NCBI RefSeq assembly: GCF_017745275.1 | Contig: NZ_JAGHZS010000008.1 | Location: forward strand, 186,001-250,000 | Length of the DNA: 64,000 bases | Source: Chitinophaga sp. | GTDB taxonomy: Bacteria > Bacteroidota > Bacteroidia > Chitinophagales > Chitinophagaceae | Direction of reading: 5' to 3' | Shown: in pieces, positions 7,727 to 16,192 of the stretch | How the letters are laid out: each line of letters begins with the position of its first letter | Numbering within the stretch: the stretch's first letter is position 1 | Program-made: the position numbers and the translations under genes | The notes under the pieces: generated by a model | Databases searched by the model: none | Seen by the model: only the letters and a program-made list of their open reading frames with translations | What the model was told of the DNA's origin: nothing

Positions 7727-8296
7727 TTAAATCAATACCGCATTCTCTTCGTATTCCCTTTCCAGTCGTTGCATCTGACGGATATGCCGTTCGATGTGTT
7801 TGGTGAGGAAGTAGATGTATTGGTATATATCGAGTTTTCCCAACTGGTTAACAGACATATTGGTGAATACGAGTACTCCTTCTCCGTTTTTCAGGAGAGA
7901 CAGGTTGTACATGCATTGCGCATATTGCTGTTTCAGGAGGGCTTTTACCTCTTGTATATTTTTAAAACCGGTAGGTTCCATATGTTCGGGTCTTACCCAG
8001 CCAAAGGATTTGCTGCCGATTACGTCTATCTGGTCAAACTTATCCTGGTAATCCGCCGGAATGATAACGGTATGGCCGGACTTTTTACGTTCCAACGCGC
8101 GGCGGGTACTTTTGTTAATGATCAGGAGCAGGAAGTAGTTGGTGAGCGTAATATGCTCCAATACTTCTCTGATGTTCCACTGATCGCGGTCTGGTTTGAA
8201 GTGCAGTAATGCCTGGTCTTTTTCAAACCATTGATCCAACTCCCTGAAATTGGTGAGTAAGGCCTCTCTTACAACTTGAATAACGTTTCTCATCAT
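7727..8296 (-). CDS. DinB-like (DinB_2 superfamily) protein
   Basis: 189 residues forming a predicted four-helix bundle. The N-terminal helix REALLTNFRELDQWFEKD, the segment WNIREVLEHITLTNYFLLL with a metal-ligand-like His, and the C-terminal helix YFLTKHIERHIRQMQRLE, supplying two more His, are the three-histidine signature of DinB/YfiT proteins. Members are metal-binding thiol-dependent transferases or have no known function; here the substrate is unknown. The start is one of two adjacent ATGs (8296 or 8293). The gene stands alone between a gene-poor stretch upstream with two terminators and its own terminator downstream. Confidence 0.7.
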   Translation of the reverse strand: MMRNVIQVVREALLTNFRELDQWFEKDQALLHFKPDRDQWNIREVLEHITLTNYFLLLIINKSTRRALERKKSGHTVIIPADYQDKFDQIDVIGSKSFGWVRPEHMEPTGFKNIQEVKALLKQQYAQCMYNLSLLKNGEGVLVFTNMSVNQLGKLDIYQYIYFLTKHIERHIRQMQRLEREYEENAVLI

Positions 8297-8404
8297 CTAA
8301 CGTTTTTGGGATTATGCACTTGCTGTTTACTTGTAAAATGGGTTAGCGCATAACTTCATTTAAAAAATACATTGTTTGCCATCTTTATGCCAGATTTTCG
8401 CCAC

Positions 8405-8434
8405 AAAAAAACCCGGCCGTATTTACGGACCGGG
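8405..8434 (-). terminator. Intrinsic terminator upstream of the DinB-like gene
   Basis: CCCGGTCCGT and ACGGCCGGG pair on the minus strand and are followed by seven T residues. The stem is almost the same sequence as the terminator at 6673-6705, and the flanking 40 nt also resemble that unit. Confidence 0.8.
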
Positions 8435-8560
8435 ACTAAATAATGTAGAGGTTTAGCTCACACTACCGCATACCATGTCCGTATGGCTTTATTAAAGGCA
8501 AAGCCATCCCGTTTGCACCGTGAGGTGCATTTTTTTGTATTACAGTTATCTTTTGAAATT
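8435..8560 (-). other. Structured leader-like segment resembling mini-ORF 2
   Basis: Short inverted repeats are packed here: TGCACC/GGTGCA, GGCTTT/AAAGCC and CATAC/GTATG. One frame without an ATG ends RTWYAVV-stop shortly before the terminator, similar to the TWPRYALT-stop end of the 6727-6834 ORF. An ATG in another frame gives only 12 codons. A small RNA or decayed peptide gene is possible; transcription could come from read-through of the promoter at 8776-8808. Confidence 0.35.
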
Positions 8561-8596
8561 CTGTCAATGTCGTCATTTCAGTACTGCTTCAAAAGC

Positions 8597-8631
8597 AAAA
8601 AGTCCCACACTTGTTCTAGTGCGGGACTTTT
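8597..8631 (-). terminator. Terminator of the 8.7-kb small transcript
   Basis: AGTCCCGCAC and GTGTGGGACT form a stem flanked by AAAA and TTTTT. It ends the short transcription unit that starts near 8770 on the minus strand. Confidence 0.75.
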
Positions 8632-8661
8632 GTTTATATCGTTTGATAACTTTTTCTATCG

Positions 8662-8721
8662 TTAACAATCGGTGCAACACGCCCGCAATCTGGCCTTGAC
8701 CTGCTTTTGCTTGCAGGCCAT
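8662..8721 (-). CDS. Mini-ORF of 19 codons, cysteine-rich
   Basis: ATG at 8721 and TAA at 8662-8664 encode 19 residues with four Cys (begins MACKQKQ, ends ACCTDC) and many basic residues. It lies about 48 nt after the start point predicted from a consensus promoter and about 30 nt before a strong terminator, the same layout as the unit at 6.9 kb. An RNA of roughly 170 nt is likely; whether the peptide is made is unknown. It could equally be chance coding inside a small RNA. Confidence 0.3.
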   Translation of the reverse strand: MACKQKQVKARLRACCTDC

Positions 8722-8775
8722 CGCTGAAATCTCGTATGTTGATATAAGTTGCACAGTTCTTTTTTGTTCTTGGAA

Positions 8776-8808
8776 CAAAGGTAATTTTTATTTTTTTTAT
8801 TACACAAT
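8776..8808 (-). promoter_or_regulatory. Bacteroidota-type promoter for the 8.7-kb small transcript
   Basis: On the minus strand ATTG (8808-8805), 21 nt, then TACCTTTG (8783-8776): the same spacing as the promoter at 7044-7076. Start predicted near 8770. Confidence 0.65.
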
Positions 8809-8873
8809 AAAACACCCTACTTTTTTCCCAGACTTAACAATTAGTTTAAAGTGTAACTAATTTGCCGGGAAAA

Positions 8874-9956
8874 TCAGAACAAAGTTAATTGTGCATTTGG
8901 CCTGCGAAACGCGTCTGTATTGAATTCGAAGCGTTCCTGGTTCATGCCGTTCTTCTTTGTATGTAATTTAAATTGCTGCCTGATGATATCTGCCACATTT
9001 CCATCTCCCCTCATTCTCCGTCCAAACTCGCTGTCGTTCACCTGTCCGCCGTGCAGTCCCTGAATCATGTGCCATACCTTATCTGCCCGGTCCGGGAAGT
9101 TTTTATACAGCCAGTCATTAAAGATGATCTTCACCGCATCGTTGAGGCGTACCACGGTATAGCCGGCATATTTAGCACCATTGGCCGCTGCGGCTTCCAG
9201 CAAGCGGGGAATTTCCTGGTCGTTCAGTCCGGGGATAATAGGAGCTGTCATAACGCCAACGGGTATACCAAGATCACTCAGCTCTTTCACTACTTTGAGC
9301 CGTTGAGCAGCAGTAGCTGTACGGGGCTCCATTTTTTGCCGCAGGTCTTCCTGCAGCGTGGTAATGGAAACGTATACGCATACCAGGTTTTCCTGGGCCA
9401 GCTGCTGCAACAGGTAACGATCCCGCAATACCAATGAGTTTTTAGTGATGATACCTACCGGCTGCTTATACTCCACCGCCACTTCCAGCAGTTGACGGGT
9501 CAGCCACATCTTACGTTCTATGGGCTGATAACAGTCAGTATTGCCTGACAGGGAAATAGGCTTGGGTACCCAGTTCTTGTTGTCCAGGAACTTGCGAAGC
9601 AGGGCGGGCGCATTATGCTTCACAATGATTTTGCGCTCAAAATCAAGACCGGCGCTCAACCCCCAGAACTGGTGGGAGTTACGGGCATAACAGTAAATAC
9701 AGCCATGCTCGCAGCCCTGGTAGGGGTTCATGGAAAACCACATCCCCACATCCGGACTATCCACTTTGTTGACAAGGGTTTTGGCATGTTCCTCAAATAT
9801 CTGGGTCGGAACATCCGCCTGCCACCATTCGTCAATACCCTCTGCATGTTCCTGCGCATATTCGTCCGTCAGATATTTATTCTTTGGATTGATCTGTGCC
9901 CCGCGGCCTTTATAATATTGAGGCGCTGGCTCTCCTTCCTGGAACGGCAACGTCAT
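8874..9956 (-). CDS. Radical SAM protein, SplB-like / PA0069 family
   Basis: 360 residues. MNPYQGCEHGCIYCY holds the CxxxCxxC iron-sulfur motif (Cys82, Cys86, Cys89) of radical SAM enzymes. The following TIM-barrel segments (SLSGNTDCYQPIERK, GIITKNSLVLRDRY, GVMTAPIIPGLNDQE) match the family related to spore photoproduct lyase that is widespread outside spore formers. The biochemical reaction of this family is not established. It is transcribed on the minus strand 67 bp after the MutS-like gene. Its start codon (9954-9956) lies inside a perfect 24-bp inverted repeat; the next Met is 71 codons on, so the start is secure. Confidence 0.85.
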   Translation of the reverse strand: MTLPFQEGEPAPQYYKGRGAQINPKNKYLTDEYAQEHAEGIDEWWQADVPTQIFEEHAKTLVNKVDSPDVGMWFSMNPYQGCEHGCIYCYARNSHQFWGLSAGLDFERKIIVKHNAPALLRKFLDNKNWVPKPISLSGNTDCYQPIERKMWLTRQLLEVAVEYKQPVGIITKNSLVLRDRYLLQQLAQENLVCVYVSITTLQEDLRQKMEPRTATAAQRLKVVKELSDLGIPVGVMTAPIIPGLNDQEIPRLLEAAAANGAKYAGYTVVRLNDAVKIIFNDWLYKNFPDRADKVWHMIQGLHGGQVNDSEFGRRMRGDGNVADIIRQQFKLHTKKNGMNQERFEFNTDAFRRPNAQLTLF

Positions 9957-10001
9957 AACTAAATATTTTAGTAAAACTACTAAAATATTTAGTTATGACG
10001 T
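9950..10001. promoter_or_regulatory. Perfect 24-bp inverted repeat covering the radical SAM start codon
   Basis: The arms 9950-9973 and 9978-10001 are exact reverse complements around a 4-nt spacer. Each arm contains its own palindrome ACTAAA-TAT-TTTAGT, so the element is a palindrome of palindromes. In the mRNA of the radical SAM gene the ATG would be buried near the base of the stem. The element may be a double operator, an RNA switch or a terminator for the upstream MutS-like gene. Confidence 0.6.
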
Positions 10002-10023
10002 AAAATTTGTTTTGTTCACGCAA

Positions 10024-11802
10024 CTAGATGATCTCCATCTGTTTCATCAGGAAGGTGGCGTTTTTATTGCGCGCTACCCCTTCCCGGATGCGATAATCAA
10101 AGTAGAGGTGATGCTCCTGTATGGTGCTTTCAAAGCAATAATTGCGGATCTGGTTGGGGTAAGCGGCCTCCAGTTGTCCCAGCTCCAGGTCATGCGTAGC
10201 AATCATGCCCAGGCAGTTATATTGCAGGAAATGCTCAATCAGGCTACGGGAGCCGGACAACTTATCTTCCGAGTTGGTGCCTTTGAGTATTTCATCTAAC
10301 AAAATAAATACCCGCTCCCCTGTTTTCAGTTGACGGATAATATGCTGCAGGCGCAACAGCTCCGCCTGGAAATATGAAGTATGACTGGCAATAGAATCCT
10401 TGATACGCATGGAAGTCATGATATGCATAGGGCTAAACTGCAGGCGGTCTGCGCATACCGGCGCACCACACATGGCCAGCAACAGGTTAGCACCCACGCT
10501 ACGCAGGAAGGTACTTTTTCCGGACATATTGGATCCGGTAATGATCAGGAAGCTGTCTTTTCTACCGGTACCGCCATCATTCTTCACGCATTCATCGGCA
10601 GGTATCAGCGGATGCCCCAGCGCAGTAGCTTCCAGCACCCGTGCTTCCTGCGGCTCCGGCCAGGTAAACTGCGGATGATTATACGCATAGGTAGCCAGGC
10701 TATTCCACATTTCAAACCGGGTAATCACATCAAACCAGTTGGTGATATGCCCCGTGTGCTGTTGCTTCCAGCGTTCCAGGCGAAGTATACAATGGAAATC
10801 GTACAACATCAGGGAGTTAAGCACGATTCCTACCAGCAGGTTCAAACGCTGGTCAAAGGCGCCGCTTACTTTAGCCAGCCCTTTCAATGCCATATCCGCC
10901 TCTTTCGCAATTTCCTGTTGCTCCCGTAACAACCGGGATTGCCTAAAATCACCGCCCTTGATGAGATGCAACAAAATGGAGAACTTATCCAGTATGCGTT
11001 CTTTGTGAGAAATAAGTACATACTGCGCCATGATCTCCTTCTGATTTACGCCCAACAGGATCCAGTTAAGTATGATCATGGTGGTGAGCAGGTAATACTT
11101 CCCACTGTAAATACCATATACCAGCGCAGCCACTACCAGCGCCGGGCTTGCCCATATCGCCACTTTCACCAGCTTATTATTGATAAAGCGGAAAGGCATA
11201 TCCAGCCATGCTACAATCTCTTTACGATCACTTTCTTCTTCTTTAGCCAATATCGCATTAGCAGTCAACTGTTGCCGGAACTCCAGTTCAGGCGCCAATA
11301 CTTTCAAAGCTTCCTGTGTATCCAGTATAGTAGCAATATCTTTCAATGGATTACGCAACGCCGCCGCTAGCATTCGTTTGCCGGATAAGGTACCTGTTCT
11401 GTTGAGATGCTGAAAGATAGAAGCCGGTCCAAATACATCCAGGTCGCTGGTAAAATCATGTTTGTCGTCTGCAAATTCATTCCCGTCTTCGAAGTCCGAC
11501 TGCCAGGTAGTGACCAGCTGTAACTCTTTCCTGTTCAATGCCAGCAGGGTTTCAAACAATTGTAGTTTTTGCAACGCTTTTGTGTAAAGGATCAATAACC
11601 GCGCAAAGGCGATGATGCCAGCAATTCCCAGCACGATCCAGGTGGCTGTCCACCCGTTACGGAACAGCTGTACCATACTGGTGGCTATCACTAAAAAGCT
11701 GATTAACCGCGCCCAGGATAACAGGGAGGTTAAATTTTTTTCCTTCTTCATCGCTTCATCAAACTGTGCTATCCTTTGCTGGTAAATACTTGCTGCAATC
11801 AT
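10024..11802 (-). CDS. MutS-family ATPase with N-terminal membrane segments
   Basis: 592 residues. Two hydrophobic segments lie near residues 32-75 and two more near 213-252, which is unusual for MutS. A lever/core-like helical region follows and then the MutS ATPase: Walker A GSNMSGKS (423-430), the signature region around MTSMRIKDSIASHTSYF, Walker B FILLDEILKGTNSEDK and the switch ATHDLELGQLE. It lacks the DNA-mismatch-binding domain I of MutS. This membrane-associated MutS-related type is common in Bacteroidota and has no established role. It could act in DNA handling at the membrane; mismatch repair is unlikely. The stop is 67 bp before the radical SAM gene. Confidence 0.85.
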   Translation of the reverse strand: MIAASIYQQRIAQFDEAMKKEKNLTSLLSWARLISFLVIATSMVQLFRNGWTATWIVLGIAGIIAFARLLILYTKALQKLQLFETLLALNRKELQLVTTWQSDFEDGNEFADDKHDFTSDLDVFGPASIFQHLNRTGTLSGKRMLAAALRNPLKDIATILDTQEALKVLAPELEFRQQLTANAILAKEEESDRKEIVAWLDMPFRFINNKLVKVAIWASPALVVAALVYGIYSGKYYLLTTMIILNWILLGVNQKEIMAQYVLISHKERILDKFSILLHLIKGGDFRQSRLLREQQEIAKEADMALKGLAKVSGAFDQRLNLLVGIVLNSLMLYDFHCILRLERWKQQHTGHITNWFDVITRFEMWNSLATYAYNHPQFTWPEPQEARVLEATALGHPLIPADECVKNDGGTGRKDSFLIITGSNMSGKSTFLRSVGANLLLAMCGAPVCADRLQFSPMHIMTSMRIKDSIASHTSYFQAELLRLQHIIRQLKTGERVFILLDEILKGTNSEDKLSGSRSLIEHFLQYNCLGMIATHDLELGQLEAAYPNQIRNYCFESTIQEHHLYFDYRIREGVARNKNATFLMKQMEII

Positions 11803-11827
11803 TGCTACTTAGGTTTATTGAAAAAAA

Positions 11828-11889
11828 ATCAGGGATTTCATGATTTATGTTCACAATTTATTGAACATACCTCACAAAATCCCTGATTA
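11828..11889 (-). terminator. Terminator of the GH125 gene
   Basis: A long nested hairpin: the outer arms AATCAGGGATTT and AAATCCCTGATT enclose inner arms TATGTTCA and TTGAACATA. Eight T residues follow on the minus strand. It lies directly after the GH125 stop. Confidence 0.85.
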
Positions 11890-11905
11890 AAGTTATCCGG
11901 ATAAA

Positions 11906-13336
11906 TTATGCGTATTGTCTTTTCAGCAGATCAGGATATTCCTCACTTACTTTCAGAATCAGCTCACCAAACAAGGTATTCACCCAGGCGAACCAGGCAC
12001 GGGTATATTTGGTAGGATCATCTTTATGATAAGATTCATGGATAAATCCGGTATTACCGTCGGTGTTGCGCAGGGTTTTAATGCAGCCGGCAATTTCTTC
12101 CTTATCATGACTGGTTAATGCTCTCATGATAATACTCATTGGCCAGATGTAGTCGGTGCCGGTGTGTGGACTACCTACTCCATCGCCATATTTACCTCTG
12201 TAGAACCATGGCTGGAAGTTGCTCCACACAAAGTGACGGGAAGCCTGGTACAGCGGATCATCGATGCCGGTATAGCCCAGGTAAGGAATAGACAGCAGGC
12301 TCGGTACGTTGGTATCGTCCAGGAATAAACGATTACCGAAGCCATCTACTTCAAAGCCATACATCATGCCCAGTTTGGGATGATCAACAATAGCGTAGGC
12401 TTTAATTGCTCGGTCTACTTCATCTGCCAGTGCCGTACATTCTTTGGCAAAAGCAGTGTCTTTATAAATGGTTTCGCTGATTTCCGCCAGTTGACGCAGG
12501 GATACTACGGCAAACATATTGGAAGGAATCAGGAATGGGAATACAGTAGCATCGTCGGAAGGACGGAAAATAGACACAATCAGGCCTACCGGTGATATGG
12601 GGTTACCCCAACCGCCATTGGCTACAGTATCTGACTGTACAGCAGACACACGCTGGAATTTGTAAGGGCCGGGACCATCTTTACGTTGTTGTTCTTTGAA
12701 CGTTTTCACGATCAGTTGTGCGGCCTGTTTATATTTCGCATCAAAAGGCGTGTTGTCGCCGCTGATTTTCCAGTAGTGATAAGACAACCGCACTGGATAG
12801 CACAGGGAGTCTATTTCCCATTTGCGCTCGTGCAGTTCCGGTTTCATTTGCGTAAGGTCTTTCTCCCATTCGCTGCCAGTGGGACCTTCGTTAAAGGCGT
12901 TGGCATATGGGTCGATGAGGATACATTTTGTTTGGCGGTTAATAACGCCCACTACCATGTCTTTCAGTTTGGCATCCTCTTTTACCAGTGGCAGATAAGG
13001 CCATACCTGGGCAGAAGAATCACGCAGCCACATAGCGTTGATATCGCCGGTGATAACGAAAGTATCCGGTTTACCGTTTTCAGTTTTGAAACTAACGGTT
13101 GTATCAAGTGTATTAGGGAAACAGTTTTCAAACAGCCAGCCCAATTTGGTATCTGCAATCTGCGCTTTCACTTTGACGATGGTCTTTTCCACGGCTTCGC
13201 TGGTAAATTTCCGCTTGGCCAGTGGTGGGCGCTGGGAGGTATATCCGTTCCAGCCAAATACTGTTTTGGGCAGTCCCAGCCCAACAGCGCCTGCTACCAG
13301 GGCACCGCTTTTTAGAAAATCTCTCCTTGCAACCAT
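11906..13336 (-). CDS. GH125 exo-alpha-1,6-mannosidase, Tat-exported
   Basis: 476 residues. The N-terminus MVARRDFLKSGALVAGAVGLGLP is a twin-arginine signal (RRDFLK). The mature part shows the hallmarks of glycoside hydrolase family 125 (old name DUF1237): ITGDINAMWLRDSSAQVWPYL, RKWEIDSLCYPVRLSYHYW and TGTDYIWPMSIIMRALTS. Family members remove terminal alpha-1,6-linked mannose from N-glycans or fungal mannans. It lies between two other minus-strand genes separated by hairpins and is probably its own unit. No SusC/SusD genes are in the window, so it is not part of a visible polysaccharide utilisation locus. Confidence 0.9.
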   Translation of the reverse strand: MVARRDFLKSGALVAGAVGLGLPKTVFGWNGYTSQRPPLAKRKFTSEAVEKTIVKVKAQIADTKLGWLFENCFPNTLDTTVSFKTENGKPDTFVITGDINAMWLRDSSAQVWPYLPLVKEDAKLKDMVVGVINRQTKCILIDPYANAFNEGPTGSEWEKDLTQMKPELHERKWEIDSLCYPVRLSYHYWKISGDNTPFDAKYKQAAQLIVKTFKEQQRKDGPGPYKFQRVSAVQSDTVANGGWGNPISPVGLIVSIFRPSDDATVFPFLIPSNMFAVVSLRQLAEISETIYKDTAFAKECTALADEVDRAIKAYAIVDHPKLGMMYGFEVDGFGNRLFLDDTNVPSLLSIPYLGYTGIDDPLYQASRHFVWSNFQPWFYRGKYGDGVGSPHTGTDYIWPMSIIMRALTSHDKEEIAGCIKTLRNTDGNTGFIHESYHKDDPTKYTRAWFAWVNTLFGELILKVSEEYPDLLKRQYA

Positions 13337-13409
13337 AACGTTTTTTGAATTTAGGAACCCCTAAAATAGAAAAGTTTCTGGTATTTGCTTAATCGATTTA
13401 TCAAAAAGA

Positions 13410-13540
13410 GCAGAAAGCAGAAAGCGGAAAGCAGAAAGCTATTGTAGCGGATGATAAAACTGTGAGATCAAATATCAGGTGTTGGTCATCCCCAACAATA
13501 GCTTTATGCTTTATGCTTTCCGCTTTTTGCTTTCTGCTTC
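13410..13540. repeat. AAAGC-type intergenic inverted repeat, copy 1
   Basis: Left arm of AGC-containing purine units (CAGAAAGC repeated) leading to CTATTGTAGCGGATGA; right arm is the imperfect complement ending in CTTTCTGCTTC, 4 bp from the stop of the downstream phosphoesterase gene. It separates two same-strand genes and could end phosphoesterase transcription. Related elements are at 16062, 27022, 31339 and 56490. Confidence 0.75.
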
Positions 13541-13544
13541 ACTA

Positions 13545-15974
13545 TCAATCATCTTCATCAGCTGTTGCCTGCAGCTTTACAAAAGCACTTCTGCGAGGGG
13601 CGGGCATTACCGCATGTTCACCATGAATAGCCTTCCACACTACTTCATTCAATTCCAGGTCAGGAACCCGGTCTTCATGCGCCAGATCAAAATTAGCAGA
13701 CCTACGCGCACTTTCATTCCAGGCTACATTTCTTTCGTTGATATCCACTTGTGCAGGCAATACGGTATAAGGTGTTACATCAGGTGTAGCTCCGAATAGT
13801 TCCCACATCGGCGTAGCCGCCGCGTCATACTGACTCATGGGCGGCAGGCCCAATATCAGCTCTATGGTACGCAGCATTCCTGAAGTGGAGTACATGGTAT
13901 GATTAACACTGTTTCTTTTGATGTAGGGACTTATTACATACGCCGGGGAACGGTGTGCATCCACGTGGTCAGGGCCATTCTGGGCATCATCTTCCAGGAT
14001 AAAAATGGCGCTTTCCTTCCATATCTTACTATGGGAGATGTAATCCACCAAACGGCCCACCGCCAGATCGTTATCTGCCACGGCTGCATAAGGTGAATAA
14101 GCGCCTTTCCTCATACCGCTGGTATGGTCATTACCCAGGCGGATACTATTGAAACGGGGCACAGCATCTATGGCCAGCAACGAATCGAAATCATGCTGCC
14201 ACAGTTGCTGCCGGAACACGTCCTGGATACTTAGATCAAAATAAGGATATACCCTGCAGTAATTATTTTCGAGAGATGGCAACGCGGCTTTGAGCGTACC
14301 GGCAAATTCGCCATAGGTACGATAGGTCACCCCAGCGCGCTGGCAATAATCCCAGATAAAGCCTTTCTTGGGATAAGCTATTTTACGGCTTCCTTCATAG
14401 TCATAAGTGCCACCACGGCCACCATAACTGGTAGGCCAGGTCTTCTCTACATAGTCAGTGGCATAGGCCGCAGTACTCCAGTTATGACCATCAGCGCTGA
14501 CTTCTGCATCTACATAAAAATTATCCAACAGCACAAAATCACGGGCTATACGATGTAGATTAGGGGTAATGCGTTCCGGAAAAATACATAAGCTGCTATC
14601 ACCATTACCGCCGGGCATATCTCCCAATACCTGGTCGTAGGTGCGGTTCTCTTTGATAATGTAGAAAATATATTTAATCGGAGAGGTTTGTCCGGCGCCC
14701 CGTGGAATGGGATTGCCCGCTTCACCAGCTGCCATATTCTCTTTGGCTTTTGTATACGGTGTGTTTTCATATACCAATCCCGACCAACGATTCAGCATCG
14801 CCTCCCCCGGTTCATTGAATATCGATAACGTGCCTTTAAACAAACCGCCAATATACTGTACAGGCCTGTCTTTCCGCGTATTGGCCTGATGCGATCCACT
14901 CTCTTCTTTTTTATTGATTGGATTAGGGCCATCAGGATTTGCCAACGAAGTAAATCCTTTACCATTAGCTACCAATATCTTTTTACCGGCAACTCTTACA
15001 CAGGTAGGATACCAACCTACCGGAATAAATCCTTTGGATTTACTTTTACCCGGTGTACTAACATCAAACACTGCCAGGCAGTTGTTATCCGCATTGGCAA
15101 TATACAATTGCTTATTGTTGGCAGACAGCGCCAACCCATTGGTAGTAGAGCCGGTCAGTGCATCCGGATACAATGCCGTTTGCAGTAACTCCATTACCTG
15201 CTGGTTGCCCGTATTGATAACCGCTACTGAATTATCATTGGCATTAGCCACGTACAGGTACTTTCCGTTCGCGGATAATATCATCTCGTTCGGGTGACTA
15301 CCCACCGGAATAGTGCTGCTTATTTTCCCTGCAGCAATATCAAATACGGCTACTGCATCACCGCCCCAGAGTGAAATATACAGGCGGTCTTTTTCTTTAG
15401 ACAGCAGTACTGTATAAGCTTCCGCCGCTAAGGGAATATGCGAGATGACTTTGTTTTGCTGCAGATCAATTACATATAAGCTGTTGTTTTCCTTGGTAGC
15501 TACGTATAGCCGGTTACGTGATGGATCTATCGCGATACCGGTAGGACAAATTTTTTCTTTCGGCCAACCAGCTCCTAAGCGTATGGAATCTGTTACGGCT
15601 AATTTATTATTGTTGATGCCGTATTGCCATATCACATTATCATTTCCGCCCGAAGCATAGAGTTTCTTTTCATCTTTGCTAAAAGCCAATCCCAACCAGG
15701 ATTTCGGAATGGTTACTTCATCCAGTAACCGTTCTTTGGCTACATCTATCAACTGAATAGTTTGACGACTTTGCCCGTTGTTCGTCACCGCCAGGTATTT
15801 ACCTGAAGGCGATAGTATCATATTCAACGGCAAATCACCCAGTGGCAAAGATCGCCCTACCGGCGTCAACGCCCATCCATTAGGCAATGTAATGCGTTTG
15901 GCTACCGTGTCTTTTACTTGTGCTGTTACCTGCCAGCCCGCCAACACCATCAAAGCAAAAAGAATTCTTTTCAT
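13545..15974 (-). CDS. Secreted YncE-type beta-propeller fused to alkaline phosphatase-like phosphoesterase
   Basis: 809 residues with a signal peptide (MKRILFALMVLAGWQVTAQ). Residues about 45-345 are YVTN/YncE propeller repeats, seen as recurring units such as LYVIDLQQNKVISHIPL and LYVANANDNSVAVINTGN. Residues about 420-800 form a phosphoesterase domain with KYIFYIIKENRTYDQVLGD, FYVDAEVSADGHNWS and FILEDDAQNGPDHVDAHRSP, metal-binding stretches of the acid phosphatase/phospholipase C-like group. Such fusions are common in Bacteroidota; the substrate is unknown. It acts in the periplasm or outside. It is flanked by two intergenic hairpin repeats and is likely monocistronic. Confidence 0.85.
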   Translation of the reverse strand: MKRILFALMVLAGWQVTAQVKDTVAKRITLPNGWALTPVGRSLPLGDLPLNMILSPSGKYLAVTNNGQSRQTIQLIDVAKERLLDEVTIPKSWLGLAFSKDEKKLYASGGNDNVIWQYGINNNKLAVTDSIRLGAGWPKEKICPTGIAIDPSRNRLYVATKENNSLYVIDLQQNKVISHIPLAAEAYTVLLSKEKDRLYISLWGGDAVAVFDIAAGKISSTIPVGSHPNEMILSANGKYLYVANANDNSVAVINTGNQQVMELLQTALYPDALTGSTTNGLALSANNKQLYIANADNNCLAVFDVSTPGKSKSKGFIPVGWYPTCVRVAGKKILVANGKGFTSLANPDGPNPINKKEESGSHQANTRKDRPVQYIGGLFKGTLSIFNEPGEAMLNRWSGLVYENTPYTKAKENMAAGEAGNPIPRGAGQTSPIKYIFYIIKENRTYDQVLGDMPGGNGDSSLCIFPERITPNLHRIARDFVLLDNFYVDAEVSADGHNWSTAAYATDYVEKTWPTSYGGRGGTYDYEGSRKIAYPKKGFIWDYCQRAGVTYRTYGEFAGTLKAALPSLENNYCRVYPYFDLSIQDVFRQQLWQHDFDSLLAIDAVPRFNSIRLGNDHTSGMRKGAYSPYAAVADNDLAVGRLVDYISHSKIWKESAIFILEDDAQNGPDHVDAHRSPAYVISPYIKRNSVNHTMYSTSGMLRTIELILGLPPMSQYDAAATPMWELFGATPDVTPYTVLPAQVDINERNVAWNESARRSANFDLAHEDRVPDLELNEVVWKAIHGEHAVMPAPRRSAFVKLQATADEDD

Positions 15975-16061
15975 AGCGATTACGATAAGTGAAGCTGTAA
16001 AAATAGGATGCTCATAGCGTGTAAGATAGAGAGACGCTAAAAGGTAATACTAATATAACTT

Positions 16062-16190
16062 AAAGAGCTGAAAGCTAAAAGCATAAAGCATAAAGCTATT
16101 GTAGCGAATGATAGAAGCGTAGAATTAAATTTCCGCTTTGGTCATTCGCTACAATAGCTTTATCCTTTCTGCCTTCAGCTTTATGCTCTT
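16062..16190. repeat. AAAGC-type intergenic inverted repeat, copy 2
   Basis: Left arm ends in AAAGCTATTGTAGCGAATGA, and its complement TCATTCGCTACAATAGCTTT starts the right arm. The core is identical in sequence to that of the copy at 31339. The repeat ends 3 bp from the icmF stop codon and lies upstream of the phosphoesterase gene on the same strand. Confidence 0.8.
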
Positions 16191-16192
16191 AA

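Noticed and set aside
8573..8815. 80-codon minus-strand ORF covering the small transcript at 8.7 kb
   Set aside because: It reads through the promoter box and the terminator stem, so it is not likely a gene; the promoter and terminator define a shorter unit.
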